This document shows, in pieces, positions 19,892 to 31,540 of a DNA stretch of 64,000 nucleotides. This DNA comes from Phylloscopus collybita (lineage: Eukaryota > Chordata > Aves > Passeriformes > Phylloscopidae): positions 4,402,001 through 4,466,000 of the forward strand of contig JAJNNQ010000011.1 of assembly GCA_027886175.1 (NCBI GenBank), given 5' to 3'. The notes below the pieces were generated by a model that searched no databases, had not been told where the DNA came from, and saw only the letters and a list, made by a program, of their open reading frames with translations. Each line of letters opens with the position of its first letter. Position 1 is the stretch's first letter. The translations under genes were made by a program, and so were the position numbers.

Positions 19892-21258
19892 CCGGACACT
19901 CCTTGGGAATGACAAATCCTGGTTTGGGGAAAAAACAAGAGGAGAGCGCCTGAGGCTGGGGGTTCCTCCTTGGCCAAGTTCCTTTCAGGAAATCATTGGG
20001 CACCTTGGGTCTGTAAGAATCTCCAAAACACCAAAATTCAAGCTAAAAGTGCTCCAAACATCAAGACACAGATCAATAACTCCCCAAACATCAAGACTCA
20101 GCAAAAACCTCTTTTAAATCAAAAGGATGTCCTGCAAAAGGGGACATGAAAGGAAGAGGAAAGTGTCTTTACAAACAGATGCTGGGAATCTGTTTGGGGA
20201 TAGGGCCAGGCACTTGGACACAAGGAAGGGACAGAAGAAGCCCTCAGTTCCAGAAAATGTTATTCACTGACCTCACAGACTGCTGCTGAGCCAAGGTCCT
20301 GCTCAATTCATGAACTTGGAGAAGAAGAACAAAGACTGAACAGAGCTGTGAATATCCCTACCCAGACAGAAGTCGGGTGCATATTAAGGGGGGTATGTGG
20401 GAGGTGCATTGGGAAGTCTGTACCTCTCAAGTACTTCAGCCAATGGGGAAAGGGAGAGGGAGATGCAGCCAGGAAAATTAGGATGAAAAGGAGGCTGCGT
20501 CCTCCAACAACTGGAGAGACCCCATGGGAAATGTCCCATGGCCTCTCCCTTGTTTTATGAATGAAATGACTTGTACAGGGCTCCTCTGCCTTCTCTGTGG
20601 ACACAAACCTCTGGTGATGGGAATTTTTCCACACACCTTGGGGCTCCTCTGGAATTCATCCCACTGCCTGTGGTGGCGGGCAGGGAGTGGAGCTGAAGGT
20701 GCCTCACCCAGTTTGGGTGATCGGCTCCCTTGGGTGGCGGCGGCACCGGGGATTGATTGGGGACCCAAGAGTGTCCAGGAGACAGACGAGTGACAGATCA
20801 GGGGGGCTGGGAAGAGTCAGCAGGGAGAGAGCACTGAAAATCTCATCAGGGAGGGCACTGGGATCTTCAGGGAGGGAACATGGCAGGGCACCCATGCAGG
20901 GTGGAAAAGGGAAAATCAGGAAGGGGTCCCGGCAAAAAGGATGATGATCCCAAAATGTCTCTGAAGGGTCCCTTGTGGGAATGTTGAGGCAGTTTGCACA
21001 TTCTCCCAGAGGTAATTAAGGACATGGACACACAGGGGGGCAATTAGGGAAGTCAAGAAGGGATTTGGACAACAGGGGATGGATGGTGTTGGTGTGCTGG
21101 GAAGGGAAAGGGTCAAGGGCAGTGTGCAGGAATATGGTGAAGGAAAGAAGCAGCAGCAGGAATCGCTGCGGGAAGAACAAGGCTGATGGAAAAGAGGAAG
21201 ATGATGGGAAAAGTGGATTCCACCTGCAAGGATCGAGATTTTCCTTGAATTACTTTGT
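19892..21258 (-). other. Upstream intron region of Zf2
   Basis: Reverse-complement copy of about 2920-4400. It carries no coding sequence I can support; the ORFs at 20300-20950 are shadows shared with the Zf1 and Zf5 introns. If the exon 1 donor at 25254 belongs to Zf2, the intron runs from there to about 19919 and includes the ERV at 21.3-24.3 kb. Confidence 0.4.
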
Positions 21259-23530
21259 TTGGGGCGCTGCAGAAATGAATGGTTTTGCAGAAAGCTCAGC
21301 AGCTGTCAGAGGATGAGCACCCACAGGCACTCAGGGGGGCTGCAGGAGGGGCAGAAGAAGCCCCTGCAGCACTTGGTCACAAAGGCACAGCAGGGGAAGG
21401 CAAGAAGGGAGGAGGAAAAGGCCAAGGGGAAGAAGGCAAAGGCCATGGCAGAGTTTCTACAGCCCCTGAGGGATCAAGCCCAGGGCCCAAGGGGGCCCCA
21501 GCACCCAGGGCACCGGCTCGGCCACAAGGACCTGGCAGAGGCATTGCCCTCCTGGGCAGGGGAGAGCCCACCCAAACAGCCCCTGGCAAGGAATCAGGCT
21601 GCCAGCTGCAGGCCACAAGGACACTGCAAGCACAGACAGCAGCACCCTCACCAGCAGCAAGTCCACCCCTGCAGGGACATGGACTGGGAGGGGTGGCAGA
21701 GCTCCCAGCACACCAGGGACCCACCACACTGGAGCCCTGGAGAACATTCAGGGTGGCTCTGCATCGACAGGAGGCCTTTCCTCACAGACACAGGGGCCCC
21801 TCCATCCACTCTCAATCTCACACCTAAGGGGGAAAAAGGCCAAAAATGTCTTTGATTATTCAGGGGGTAAGTGGGAAAGATGAGCAGCTGTGTTTTATTC
21901 AACCACTATTAGCAGATGTGGGGATGGGTTGGAAATGCAGGAATTTTCATTTGCTCCTAAATGTGATTGTCATTGACTGGGAAGGGATTTGATGGCTAAA
22001 TTGGGAATGCAAATTAATATTGTCAAAGGTGATACACTGGCTAGTTCTCCTGTACCTCTGTGACAAATGTCTGGCAAGGCCTGGGCTGAAGTGAACCCAG
22101 AAGTCTGGGCAGCCCCAGGGAAATTGGGAAAATCAGATCCCCAGCCTCTCCAAATTCCTCTGAAGCCACCAGGACAAGTGGGGTCTAAAAGCAATCCCCT
22201 ATTCCCAGGGAGGGAAGGAAGGGCTCACAGCCTGTTCTTGAGCCCCTGGGAAAGGCAGGGCTTTTGGAGCCAGGGGTCTCTCCCTGTAATGCTCCTGTGC
22301 TGCCAGTCAGGAAATCAGATGGAATCCACAGAATGGTGCAGGACCTAAGAACAATAAACGAGATTCTGACACCCAGGCACCCCACAGTCTCAGATCCTGA
22401 CACCATCTGGAACCAGGTTCCCTCCTCACACTGCTCCCATTCAGCCCTTGATGGTAAAGATGCTTTCTGGGGATGGCCACTCACACAGGGTGGTGAACAG
22501 GGTTTGGCCTTGGAGTGGGAACAAGAGGGAGAAGGGAAAATGGGAAAGACATGGACGGTGCTGCTGCAGGGATGCAGGGAAGCACCAGCCTGATTGGGGC
22601 AAGCCTTGCAGAAAACATCAAAAGAATTCACCTCACCCCCAGGAGCTGGGTTAATGCAGGGTGTGGGTGACTCCAGCTCCAGTCAGGAGGACAAGAAGAA
22701 GTGGTAGAAGAAGCCTCTGTGAAATGGCTCAGTTTTCAGGCTAAAAAGCATCTTGGAGTATTTGATAAAAAAGCAGGAGCGGTCGAGAAAAAGATTTAAT
22801 ATTTGGGACATATTTTGGCTGAAGTTTTCTGGTATATTTACCCAGAGAAGGTCCAAGGAATCTCAGAAGTAACCTTACCCAGGACTAAAAAGGAGATGTG
22901 ACAGTTCTGAGGATTAACAGGGAATTGCAGGACCTGGACTGAGGATTCTCTGCTCCAGCCAGAACATTGTGTGACTTTGTAACCCCAGAGAGCCTCAGTG
23001 TTATGGGATGGACACGAGAGAGAGAACAAAGCTGGAGAAAATAAAAACCCAAAATGATTGATGCCCCAGCCATGGCTCTCCCAGGCTCAGCAAAGGAACT
23101 GGAATTGCCTGGGAATGTCAAACAGGCCACGGCTGAGCCTGCACTGAAGGCAAGGGAGCAGCAGCCAGGGCTCCACAGCGGGGGAAGCCCCTGTGCCTGC
23201 CCACAGATCCTCTGCTGGAATGCTCTGCCTGGGCACCCTCCCTTGGCATCTCCAGCCACTGCGGGCCAATCCTTGCTGCCACTGCTGCAGCTTCAGGGCT
23301 TTCTGTGCCTGCACTGCCACAGGGGCTGGGGAGACACCGGGAGAATTCCACTCTGGGCCTCAGCCAGACTCACACTCTGGGCTGGCTGGGCTCAGATGGG
23401 TGGAAAAGAGACCAACTTTAAAACTGTTTTTGATTTCATTTCTCCACTCAGCCTCGGTTGGCCTTTGCCCCGGGGAAAGGAACTTTCAAGGTTTTATTTG
23501 AAGGGATGTTACAGCACTCAGCAGAGATGA
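21259..23530 (+). mobile_element. Decayed gamma-type ERV gag-pro-pol
   Basis: 21259-21633 is the gag-like segment shared with the other ZF units. Here the same frame continues past 21634 into a protease-like region with an aspartic-protease D-T-G-A motif at 21787-21798, ending in a stop at 21853-21855. RT-like sequence lies at about 22185-22500: a template-grip/finger segment resembling gammaretroviral RT is readable in 22264-22593, but the catalytic YxDD region is not found in frame. Multiple stops and frame changes occur. From about 22600 to 23530 the sequence is too decayed to assign. Clearly inactive. Confidence 0.6.
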
Positions 23531-24282
23531 GTTGAACATCTCACCAGACTGGGAAGAGCCCAAAAGATCCCCACAGAGAGAACGACCATCAACAAAACAT
23601 CAACGACCATCAGCAACCAGCAACCAACACCCAGCCCAGACACTGCCCCTGGAAGAGCTGCAGACACCTGGGCTGGAAAAGGCTGAGAAGGAATTCCAGC
23701 AGTGCAGACCTGATTAACATCAGAGGTAAAGGAATCCGGGTCCAACAGGAAATCAAATCCTGAGACCTCAGCAACTTGGAAGCAATGAACATCAAACCAA
23801 GGGATTTCTATGGGTTCAGATTGTAAAAAATTTAGGAAAAACCCAGTAAAGCTCACATGTCATGGAATGATTTTCTCTGCACCCCGGGCTATGTGTGGAT
23901 GAAATGATTTCTGTTGCCCATCCTGGACAGAATCAAGTAATGCCTTGACTCTCTAACACTAAAGATATTGTTGGAGAGTTTTGGCTTTTCCCACAGTTTC
24001 AGTAACAAGATTACCATTAGATAATTTTTTGCAACAATCCTACTTTTATATTGTCAGTTAGGTTTGGCCCAGGGCTGTGAGAATCAATTTGTAGTCTTAG
24101 GAGAAGAAGGAGAAAAACCTTGATTGCTTTGGAATGTTTTGTGTGTGTTTGTGTGTGGCTCTCAGTGATCAGAAAATTTTGGTACATGGGTTTTTCAAAG
24201 TTCACCTTCAGATTAGATTTGGAAAACCAGAAGAGCCTTTCAAGGTGACCAATAATGAATAAAAAGTTAAGACTATGTTAAG
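23531..24282 (+). mobile_element. 3' part of the retroposed ERV transcript (candidate)
   Basis: No gene recognised. AATAAA at 24258-24263 lies 19 bp before an uninterrupted A run, on the same strand as the gag-pro-pol remnant. That is the arrangement of a polyadenylated transcript copied back into DNA. Continuity with the pol remnant is inferred, not shown. Confidence 0.4.

Positions 24283-24336
<54 letters not shown>
24283..24336 (+). repeat. 54-bp poly(A) run
   Basis: Uninterrupted A54 followed by gagagaaaa. Preceded by AATAAA at 24258. Its purity suggests a young retroposition tail or assembly-level homopolymer extension. Confidence 0.9.
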
Positions 24337-24339
<3 letters not shown>

Positions 24340-25079
24340 AGAAAATGGAGATTGCCCGGGGGCCACCTGTGAATCATTCAGTGGCTGCCCAGAAAGAGAG
24401 ATTCCTCCAGGCAGCCAGGAGAGGAGCTTTAGAAATGCAAATTAACCCTGCTGGGGAAAAGTGTGGACAATGCACCAGGGGCTCCTTGCCTGGGGCAGGA
24501 ATTGGGCTGATTCCCTCTGTCCCTCAGCCCAAGCTCTGCCTGCTCACAAAGACAGAATTTGCACAGCTAAAGGCAGAGCCCAGAGTGAGGATCTCTGACT
24601 CTGCAACAGAAATGGGTTCAATTGCTAAGGAAAACATCAAACCGAGATTGTTATGAAAACTTCACGTAAAAAAGTGTCTGTGTGGGGGAATTATCCTTCT
24701 CCCCACTCTAACATGTGCTGGCATTGTCTGTGTTGTACAGGGGCTATCAGACCTCTGGGTGTTTTTAGCTACCGCAAGTTCACCCAAATCAGCTGGAAAT
24801 CAAAATTCACCATTTAATCAGAGAAAAGCGGCCAATTGACGCAGCCCACGCAGGAGGGAGCGCCTCAGAAATGGGGAAAAGATGAAACGGCCACCAGAAC
24901 AAATCCTACAACACCACGGAGCAGCTCCTGGGACCCCAAGGAATTCAGATCAGGAGCCAGAGAAGGCATCTATAATTTGAATTGCATCATTAGATTACAA
25001 GCTGTCCTCGAAATAAGAACCACTCAATCAACTCAAACGAGGACCGCGACATTTCCCATCGATGCTGCGATCAGATTAT
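24337..25079. other. Spacer between poly(A) run and promoter block
   Basis: Contains one 103-codon plus-strand frame at 24345-24656 without recognised motifs. 24660-25079 has nothing I can support. Confidence 0.3.
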
Positions 25080-25560
25080 CTCTTAGCCCAGGCACCCGCG
25101 GGAAGGAGACCGCGGGCAGCCGCTCCCGCAGCGCCCTCAGGGCACGGGGAACACGGCGCGGACACGGCACAACCCAGCCACAGCCAGAGCCCCCTGCCGC
25201 CCCCTCCGCCCGCAGCCAGCCCCGAGCCCCGGCACAACCCAGCGCGGCTCCCACCTGCGCCGGGGCCGCCTCCGAGCTCCGCCGCCGCCGCCTCCTCCAC
25301 ACCGAGGATCCGAAAATGGCGCCCCTGAAAAGCCAGGGCTGTCCTTCTGCCCGCTCTGCCCAATCACCGGGCAGCGAGAGCCAGGAGTGACGGCACCATC
25401 AGCCAATGGCAGCGATCAAGGGGCGGGCTCTGCACACGGCCCAGCCCCGCCCCGCGCTCTCAGGCCCCGCCCCCGGGCTGTCTGAGGGCAAAGCCGCAGA
25501 TGAGGAACAGCCCTGGGACGGGCCCGGGCCCGAGGCGGGATGGAGCTGAAAACACAAAGT
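25080..25560. promoter_or_regulatory. Divergent CpG promoter block between Zf2 (-) and ZfA (+)
   Basis: Inverted copy of 34330-34810. The minus-strand half carries the putative exon 1 of Zf2: a purine/GGC-rich stretch (25320-25255) ending CAG|gtggga at 25255/25254. The plus-strand half carries a CCAAT box (agccaatgg near 25400), GC boxes and the conserved segment leading to ZfA. CpG-dense throughout. A bidirectional promoter is inferred. Confidence 0.55.
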
Positions 25561-26600
25561 TCTCCGCACCTCCCGCACCGCCTTGCCCAGCCCTGCCTGC
25601 TGGGTGCCTCCGACTCAGCGGGAAGCCCTCGAGCCCCACTTCTCTTACCCCCTACCTAGGAGCATCAGTTCGTCACTTTGATTTCCCCGAAAAAGGGAAA
25701 ACTGCCCCAATCTCCTGTCGATGAGTGGAAGAGGGGAGAGATTTCTGTCAGAAAACTCCAACATTTCAGAGCTCGACAATGAGAAGTAAATGAAGACCCT
25801 TAAAATCAGCCTCCCCTGACGCCTCCCTCCTTCCAGCTCCACCTCCTCCCCCGGCAGAGCAGGGAGACAGGGAATGGGGCCATGGTCAGTTCGTGCCCCG
25901 GGGCTTTTCCGGCTGCTCAGGGACAGGAGCTGTTCCCCTGCTGCACCCTGGGCTCCCTCCCACAGCAGAGTTCTCCAGGAACTCCCAGTGAGAGCGATAC
26001 TGGGAGGGAAAGCGCTCCCAGTTCCTTCCCGCTGCTCCCAGGATCGCTCCCGGTGCCGCGCGGGGCGGGGCCGCTTTGGAACCCCCCCGGGGCAGAGCGC
26101 GGCTGCTTTTGGGTGTCGGCACCGCCCGGGCCGGGCTGGGAGCGGAGGAGGAGCAGGAGGAAGAGCAGGGACAGAGGAGGAAGAGGAGGAGCAGCAACAC
26201 CACGCGGTTTTCCCGCCCGCCCGCTCCGGCCGCAGCTCCCCCGGCTCCGGCAGCATCGCGCACCCCGGAACCCGCAGGTGAGCGGGGAGAGGGAGCTCAC
26301 CCCAAATCCATCGGGGGGGGGGCTCCGAGAGGGTTTTTTTTCGGGGCAGGGGATGTTTGGCTCTTGCAGGACTCCAAAGCCAAGGCGGAGATGCCCCTGG
26401 AGGGATCTTGCGGGGTCCCAGGTGGCGATGGCCCGGTCCTGGCGGGCAGAGCCTGGAGATGAGCGGGGTCCGGGACTCCGAGGCTGAAAGGGGCGCTGAC
26501 TTCTGCAGCTGCGCTTGGGCAGCGGGACCATCAAACCCAACGCGCTCAGCCCTTGTTTTCCCACCCAAACCAGGATCTCGTATTCCCAAACCTTGGCCGG
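25561..26600 (+). other. 5' UTR exon(s) and intron of ZfA
   Basis: The GC-rich segment 26030-26277 ends cccgcag|gtgagc, a strong donor for a non-coding first exon. The next acceptor is cacccaaaccag at about 26574, opening the coding exon. A possible alternative exon lies at 26370-26421 (cttgcag acceptor, cccag|gtggcg donor). Inverted counterpart, about 97% similar: 33290-34330. Long ORFs on either strand here are CpG-composition artefacts. Confidence 0.5.
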
Positions 26601-27766
26601 ATGGAGGAGGAGGAGGCCGCGAGGAAGAGGGAGATGGCCCTGGAGCCCCAGGCAGGTGAGGAGGAAGTCACTGTCCCTTTCCCCCTCTCTCCTGCTCCAT
26701 CTCCCAGCCCAGCCCGGTCCCCAGCTGTAGGACAACCCCGCTGCCGACGCCGTCCTGCCAGGGATCTCCTTCCCCTTGTCTCTGGCACGGAGGCAAATCC
26801 CATCCTCTCCTTGTCCTTCTTCCTCCAGACACAGAGCTGAGGATGGAGTCCAGGGAGGACAAATCCCTGCGGCAGAACCTCGTGGAAGAGGCCGTTTTGA
26901 GCGGCTCTGCGGTGCAGGAATCCAATGGGGAGGAAAATCCCTGGAGATCCCACACGAGGAGGGGCTGCAAAGGCAGATCACGGGGATCCCAGGAGGGAAG
27001 ACCCACCCTGGGACAGGGAAACGGCGGGAGCTCAGAGCTGGGGGTCCCTGAGCAGCTTCACGATAGGGAGAAGCCCCACAAGTGCTCGAAATGTGAGAAG
27101 AGCTTCAGCTGGAGATCCTCCCTCATCACCCACCGGCGCATCCACACCGGGGAGAGGCCCTACGAGTGTCTTGAGTGTGGGAAGCACTTCAGTGATAGCT
27201 CCAACCTGACTGTCCACCAGAGGAGCCACACGGAGGCACGGCCCTACGAGTGTGGGGAGTGTGGGATGAGCTTCAGCCAGAGGTACAACCTGACCCGCCA
27301 CCAGATGAGCCACAAGGGGGAACGGCCCTATGAGTGTCCCAAGTGTGGGAAGAGATTTATCCACAAATCCAACCTGATTCTCCACCAGAGAATCCACACA
27401 GGGGAACGGCCCTGGGAGTGTGGGGAGTGTGGGAAGAGCTTCATTCAGAGCTCCCATCTGACTGTTCACCAGAGGAGCCACACTAGGGAGAGGCCCTATG
27501 AGTGTGACCAGTGCAGGAAGAGGTTTCATACCAGCTCTGATCTCCTCAAGCACCAGCGGATTCACACGGATGAGAGGCCCTTCCGCTGCCCCGACTGTGG
27601 GATGGGCTTCAAGCGAAACACCCACCTTGTCAGGCACCGGCGCATCCACACCGGGGAGAGGCCTTACGAGTGTCCTGAGTGTGGGAAGAGCTTCAGTGGT
27701 AGCTCCAACCTGATTGTCCACCAGAGGATCCACACAGGTGAACGACCCTATGAGTGTGGGGAGTGA
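26601..27766 (+). CDS. ZfA: zinc-finger gene truncated by a nonsense change
   Basis: Two coding exons: 26601-26655 ([17 protein letters not shown], donor cag|gtgagg) and 26829-27766 (acceptor cctccag|acacag). The split codon gives D and the join reads ...[16 protein letters not shown]. 330 aa. The N-terminal region (to about residue 95) is Arg/Glu-rich without KRAB/SCAN. Eight complete C2H2 fingers follow (helix -1,2,3,6: W,S,S,T; D,S,N,V; Q,Y,N,R; H,S,N,L; Q,S,H,V; T,S,D,K; R,T,H,R; G,S,N,V). Finger 9 breaks at its second Cys: TGT is TGA at 27764-27766. Another 102 codons of finger sequence follow in frame. Convergent with ZfB. The truncated product could still bind DNA. Confidence 0.82.
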
Positions 27767-28075
27767 GGGAAGAGCTTCACTCAGGGCTCCCACCTGATTC
27801 TCCACCAGAGAAGCCACACTGGGGAGAGGCCCTACGAGTGTGACCAGTGCAGGAAGAGGTTTCAGAGCAGCTCCCATCTCCTCCTGCACCAGCGGATTCA
27901 CACGGAGGAGAGGCCCTTCCGCTGCCCCGACTTTGGGATGGGCTTCAAGCACAACTCCCACCTCATCAGGCACCGGCGCATCCACACCAGCGAGAGACCC
28001 TACGAGTGTCCTGAGTGTGGGAAGAGCTTTTCTAAGAGCTCTCACTTGACCCAACACCAATGGAGCCACCACTAA
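27767..28075 (+). pseudogene. Untranslated fingers 9-12 of ZfA
   Basis: The same frame continues from the TGA to TAA at 28073-28075 with the rest of finger 9 and fingers 10-12. Finger 11 has Phe for its second zinc ligand (RCPDFGMGF), so it would not fold. Finger 12 ends [11 protein letters not shown]. The relic GKPWECPENGKSF follows after the TAA. Read-through would give about 432 aa. Confidence 0.8.
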
Positions 28076-28450
28076 GGGAAGCCCTGGGAATGCCCTGAGA
28101 ACGGGAAGAGCTTCGTGCGCTGCTCCAGCTCCATCCCCCGTGGAAGGATCGGCGTTGGGTGTCACTGAAGGTGTCCTGGTGGTAGCATCCCAACAGCTGT
28201 GGTGACATTGTCCCCTGATGAGCAGCCTGGTGGCATCGTGTCCCCTCCCTCCGGATGTCTCCAGCGCCTGCCGTGCCTCCCTCACCCCTCTGTGTGTGCC
28301 TGTCCTGCCTGCTGTGTCCCGGTCCCTCCTGTGTGTCCCTGTCCCCTGTGTCCCTGTCCCTTGCCCCCAGTGGGGCCACAGTCCCTGAGGTCCCAGGCCC
28401 TGTACCACAAGGTGCCCCGTGTCCCACAGGGTGTCCCCCTGTCCCTCAGG
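28076..28450. other. 3' flank of ZfA and C-rich 'ctgtccctgtgtccc' tract
   Basis: 28076-28165 is ZF 3' flank with the relic finger. 28260-28445 is a degenerate tandem tract of 'tgtccctgtcccc' motifs. No gene. Confidence 0.4.
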
Positions 28451-29026
28451 ATGTTCCCATGGCTGCTCGTGACGCTGAGCATCTTCACCTGTCCTGTCAC
28501 AGGTAGGGACATCCCACGACACCCTGTGACACTCCATGACATCCAATGACACCCTTAGTCCTTTGATTTTGGCTCCTTCCTCTCCCCATTTTGGCTCCTT
28601 TCCCCCTGATTTGGGTCCCTTTGCCCTATTTTGGATCCTTTGCCTCATTTCTCATCCTTTCCTCCAATTTTGGGTGCCCTCCCCTTGACTTTGACACATT
28701 TTTGGGTGCATCCCTCCTCCTCCAACCCTCACTCACCAGCCCCTGTCCCCACAGGCGTGTCCCCAACTGTGTCCCCAACTGTCCCCATGTACCACATGGA
28801 CTCAGTGCCCACCATCCTGGATGCCCCTGAGTCCTCAACCCAGGACTGTGGATCTCCTCTTCCAGGAGATCCAGAGCTGGCCCGGCTTCCTGGGGACATC
28901 GGTTGCACTAGGGCTCCGGGTGGGTGGCCTGGTGGTGTTGGTGGGAAGGGGTTTGGGGTCATCTTGGGACTGACCATGGGTCTTGTCCACTCTGCAGTGA
29001 GGAGCAGCCCCAGCTGGGGAGCCTGA
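28451..29026 (+). CDS. Possible small secreted or membrane protein (unrecognised)
   Basis: Tentative two-exon model. Exon 1 28451-28502 encodes a signal-peptide-like MFPWLLVTLSIFTCPVT, donor acag|gtaggg. The acceptor is cccacag at 28754. Exon 2 28755-29026 joins in phase and reads a Ser/Thr/Pro-rich ectodomain-like stretch, then a Gly-rich hydrophobic stretch (GVGGKGFGVILGLTMGLV), stop at 29024-29026; about 107 aa. In another frame of exon 2 (about 28870-28950) there is a stronger membrane-like run, so further splicing is possible. AATAAA at 29269-29274 would fit a 3' end. No family recognised. Confidence 0.3.
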
Positions 29027-30790
29027 GATGGAAGGGGGCAAGGAGAGGTTGGATTCTGAGCCAGATGGACACCAGAGCCATGGATCCCCCTCTGGCTGGA
29101 CACTGGTCCAGATGGGCACCAGAGCCACCAGCTGAACTCTGGTCTGGATAGCCCCTGGCCCTGCAGTCCCCGAGCCTGGCCGGCCCCCAGCCCAGATGGC
29201 CACCAATCTGGCAACACCCCAGCCCATCCCACTGGCCCACCAGCTCATCCCAACCCCAAAACCCCCAAAATAAACCCAATTCCAGAACATCGCCTCCAGG
29301 TGATCCCTGCAGAGTGAGGGGGAAACTGAGGCACGGGCTGGGGGTGTCTGGGGTGACAGGAGAGGACTTCATGACCCACCCTGGAGACCCCCAAACAAGC
29401 ACCCACTCCCCAAATTGTCACTGCAGCATCCCAGGACCCCCCAGCTGTCACATCCAGGGGGCTCCAGGAGCCACTGTGACCCTGCAGTCCCTGCCAGGGG
29501 TGACCCGCGGTGTCTCCCCGGTGTCACTGGGGCGTCCCCAGTGGGAGAAGTGACATCACCTCCTGGAGGAGGAGGAGAGGTGAGGGTGTGACTCAAACTC
29601 CTGCCTGCTCACATTGGGAATCCCCTACAGGAACCAGGGCCAAGTGTGGGTGCAGCAGCGGAGGTACCTTGGGGGATTGGGGGTGGGGACACAGGGACAG
29701 TCCCCACAGTCCCCAGAGTCCCCTGGGGGGATGTGGCGTGCAGGGGGTGCAAGGTAGCAGCGCATCCTCAGTGGGATGTGGGGGGGTTGGAGTCGTGGGG
29801 GTGACCCCAAAAATGTTGTCACTGCCTCGCTTTGGGGCACTGGTGACAAGTTGGGTTAGTGCAGACACAACCTCCACATTCAGGCTGGGAATACTTACAG
29901 GGTCTCCCACCTCTTAATGTGACTGATCCTGAAATAACTTGGGAACATGGAAACAGCGAGCGCAGAGAGAATATGGGATGGGGATTTGTAGGAAAGCACC
30001 TCACACCTGAGGAAGTGTTTTCCATACAGGGAAAGGTTTGGCTCACACCTTGTATTGCTTATAAGGTAAAGGACCGAGAAACTTCTTTGCTGTCCTGACA
30101 CTACTTGGATCAGTGCCAAGACAAGCACCTGTTGGACTTTGTTGCTGTTCTTCAAATCCTGTACCTCTTGCTATCAGCAGTTTGCCAGTGGAGCACTCTT
30201 TGATCGTTAAGTAGATAAGAGAGAGAAAAAAGGGGCTTGGGGCATTTTCGAGGTGTTGCAGCAGGTGGATGGGACCTGTCCCTATCCTGAGCTTGGCTTT
30301 GTTCTTTCTTTTGTATTATTTTCTTTCTTTCATTAAACCTTTTTGATTTTTCAAGCCATACTCAACCATGCTGTCTCGCTAATGGATTTAAGCCATTTCT
30401 CTGCAAGGGCCGGACCCTCAGAGGCACTGGGAACCCCACCAGGGATCAGTGTTCCAAAGCGTTGCAGTGAAACACATCGGGGGCTGCCAGCTCTGCAGCT
30501 GGGCCTCCCCTGGGCTGCTGCGGCCCAGGGCCCAAAGGCTGGAGCTGCAGCCTTGCTCCTGTCTCAGGAACAGGAGCCTCCTGCAGGCCCGTGTCCCCTC
30601 CATGTCCCCGGCAGGAGGGAGGGCTCTGAGGCACAGGGGGTGCTGGCAGGAGGGGCTGCTCTGGCCAGCTGGGGGCCTCTGAGAAATGCCCAAAGCCTTG
30701 TGCTCTCTGCAGCTGGCCAAGGAGAGCAGCAGGGCTGAAGGGTTCGTGTGCCACAGCCTGCCCGAGCTGGGGAGCCCTCAGGGCCCCGTG
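29027..30790. other. Spacer with possible old LTR
   Basis: 29030-29300 includes the AATAAA mentioned for the small gene. 29880-30370 has LTR-like features on the plus strand: TATA-like gcttataagg near 30057, ATTAAA near 30333 and a T-rich tail. Ends are not found. Other frames here carry no motifs. Confidence 0.3.
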
Positions 30791-30794
30791 CCAG

Positions 30795-31540
30795 AGGCGG
30801 CCCTGGGGAATGGCACCGGGAATGGGGACAGGGAATGGCACCGGGAATGGGGACAGGGAATGGGAATGGGACGGGAAATATGAGACAGGGACTGGGAATA
30901 GAACTGGGAATGGGGACAGGGACCAAGGATTGGATCAGGAATACTGGACTGGGACTAGGAATGGAGAGAGGGATCAGGAATGAGGACCGGGATTGGGAAT
31001 GGGGACGAGGTCCAGGAATGGGATGAGGAATATTAACAGGGACCAGGAATGGCACCGCAAATGGGGACAGAGATTGGGAATATGGACAGGGACCAGGAAT
31101 GGGACTGGAAATACGAGCGAGGAACTTGGAATGATACATAGAATAGGGACAGAGACCAAAATTGGGCCCAGGAGTACTGGACTGGAAATGGGACAGGGAA
31201 TACGGGACAGGGACCAGGAATGGGACTGGGAACACACGAGTATTCCCGGGAATACGGTAATACAGGAATATGGGAAGGGAACATGGAAACAGAAACAGGG
31301 AAGAGAATATGGGATATGGATTAGGAAAATGGGACCAGGATTGGAAACAGGAATATGGGAAGGGGATGGGGAATACTGCAATGGAAATATGGGAGCTGCA
31401 GTGGGACCAAGAATACGAGAATGGGAACAGGGTAGGGAATATGGGACTGGGAATATGGGAACATCAAGCAGAGAATACTGGATAGGGACAGGGAAGGAGA
31501 CCGGGAATGGGATCCAGACTGGAATGGGTGCAGGACAGGA
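30795..31540 (+). repeat. Long 'gggacaggaatggga' minisatellite
   Basis: About 745 bp of degenerate 15-20 bp units of the form GGGA(C/T)(A/C)GGAAT(A/G)(G/T)GGA. Most of its length is free of stops in several frames on both strands (for example 30993-31586 plus and 31816-30974 minus), which comes from the repeat period, not coding. Confidence 0.85.

Noticed and set aside
25645..26981. 314- and 354-codon minus-strand frames in the ZfA upstream region (and matching frames at 32789-34250)
   Set aside because: Antisense to the ZF promoter, UTR exon and first coding exon. Similarity between arms reflects duplication.
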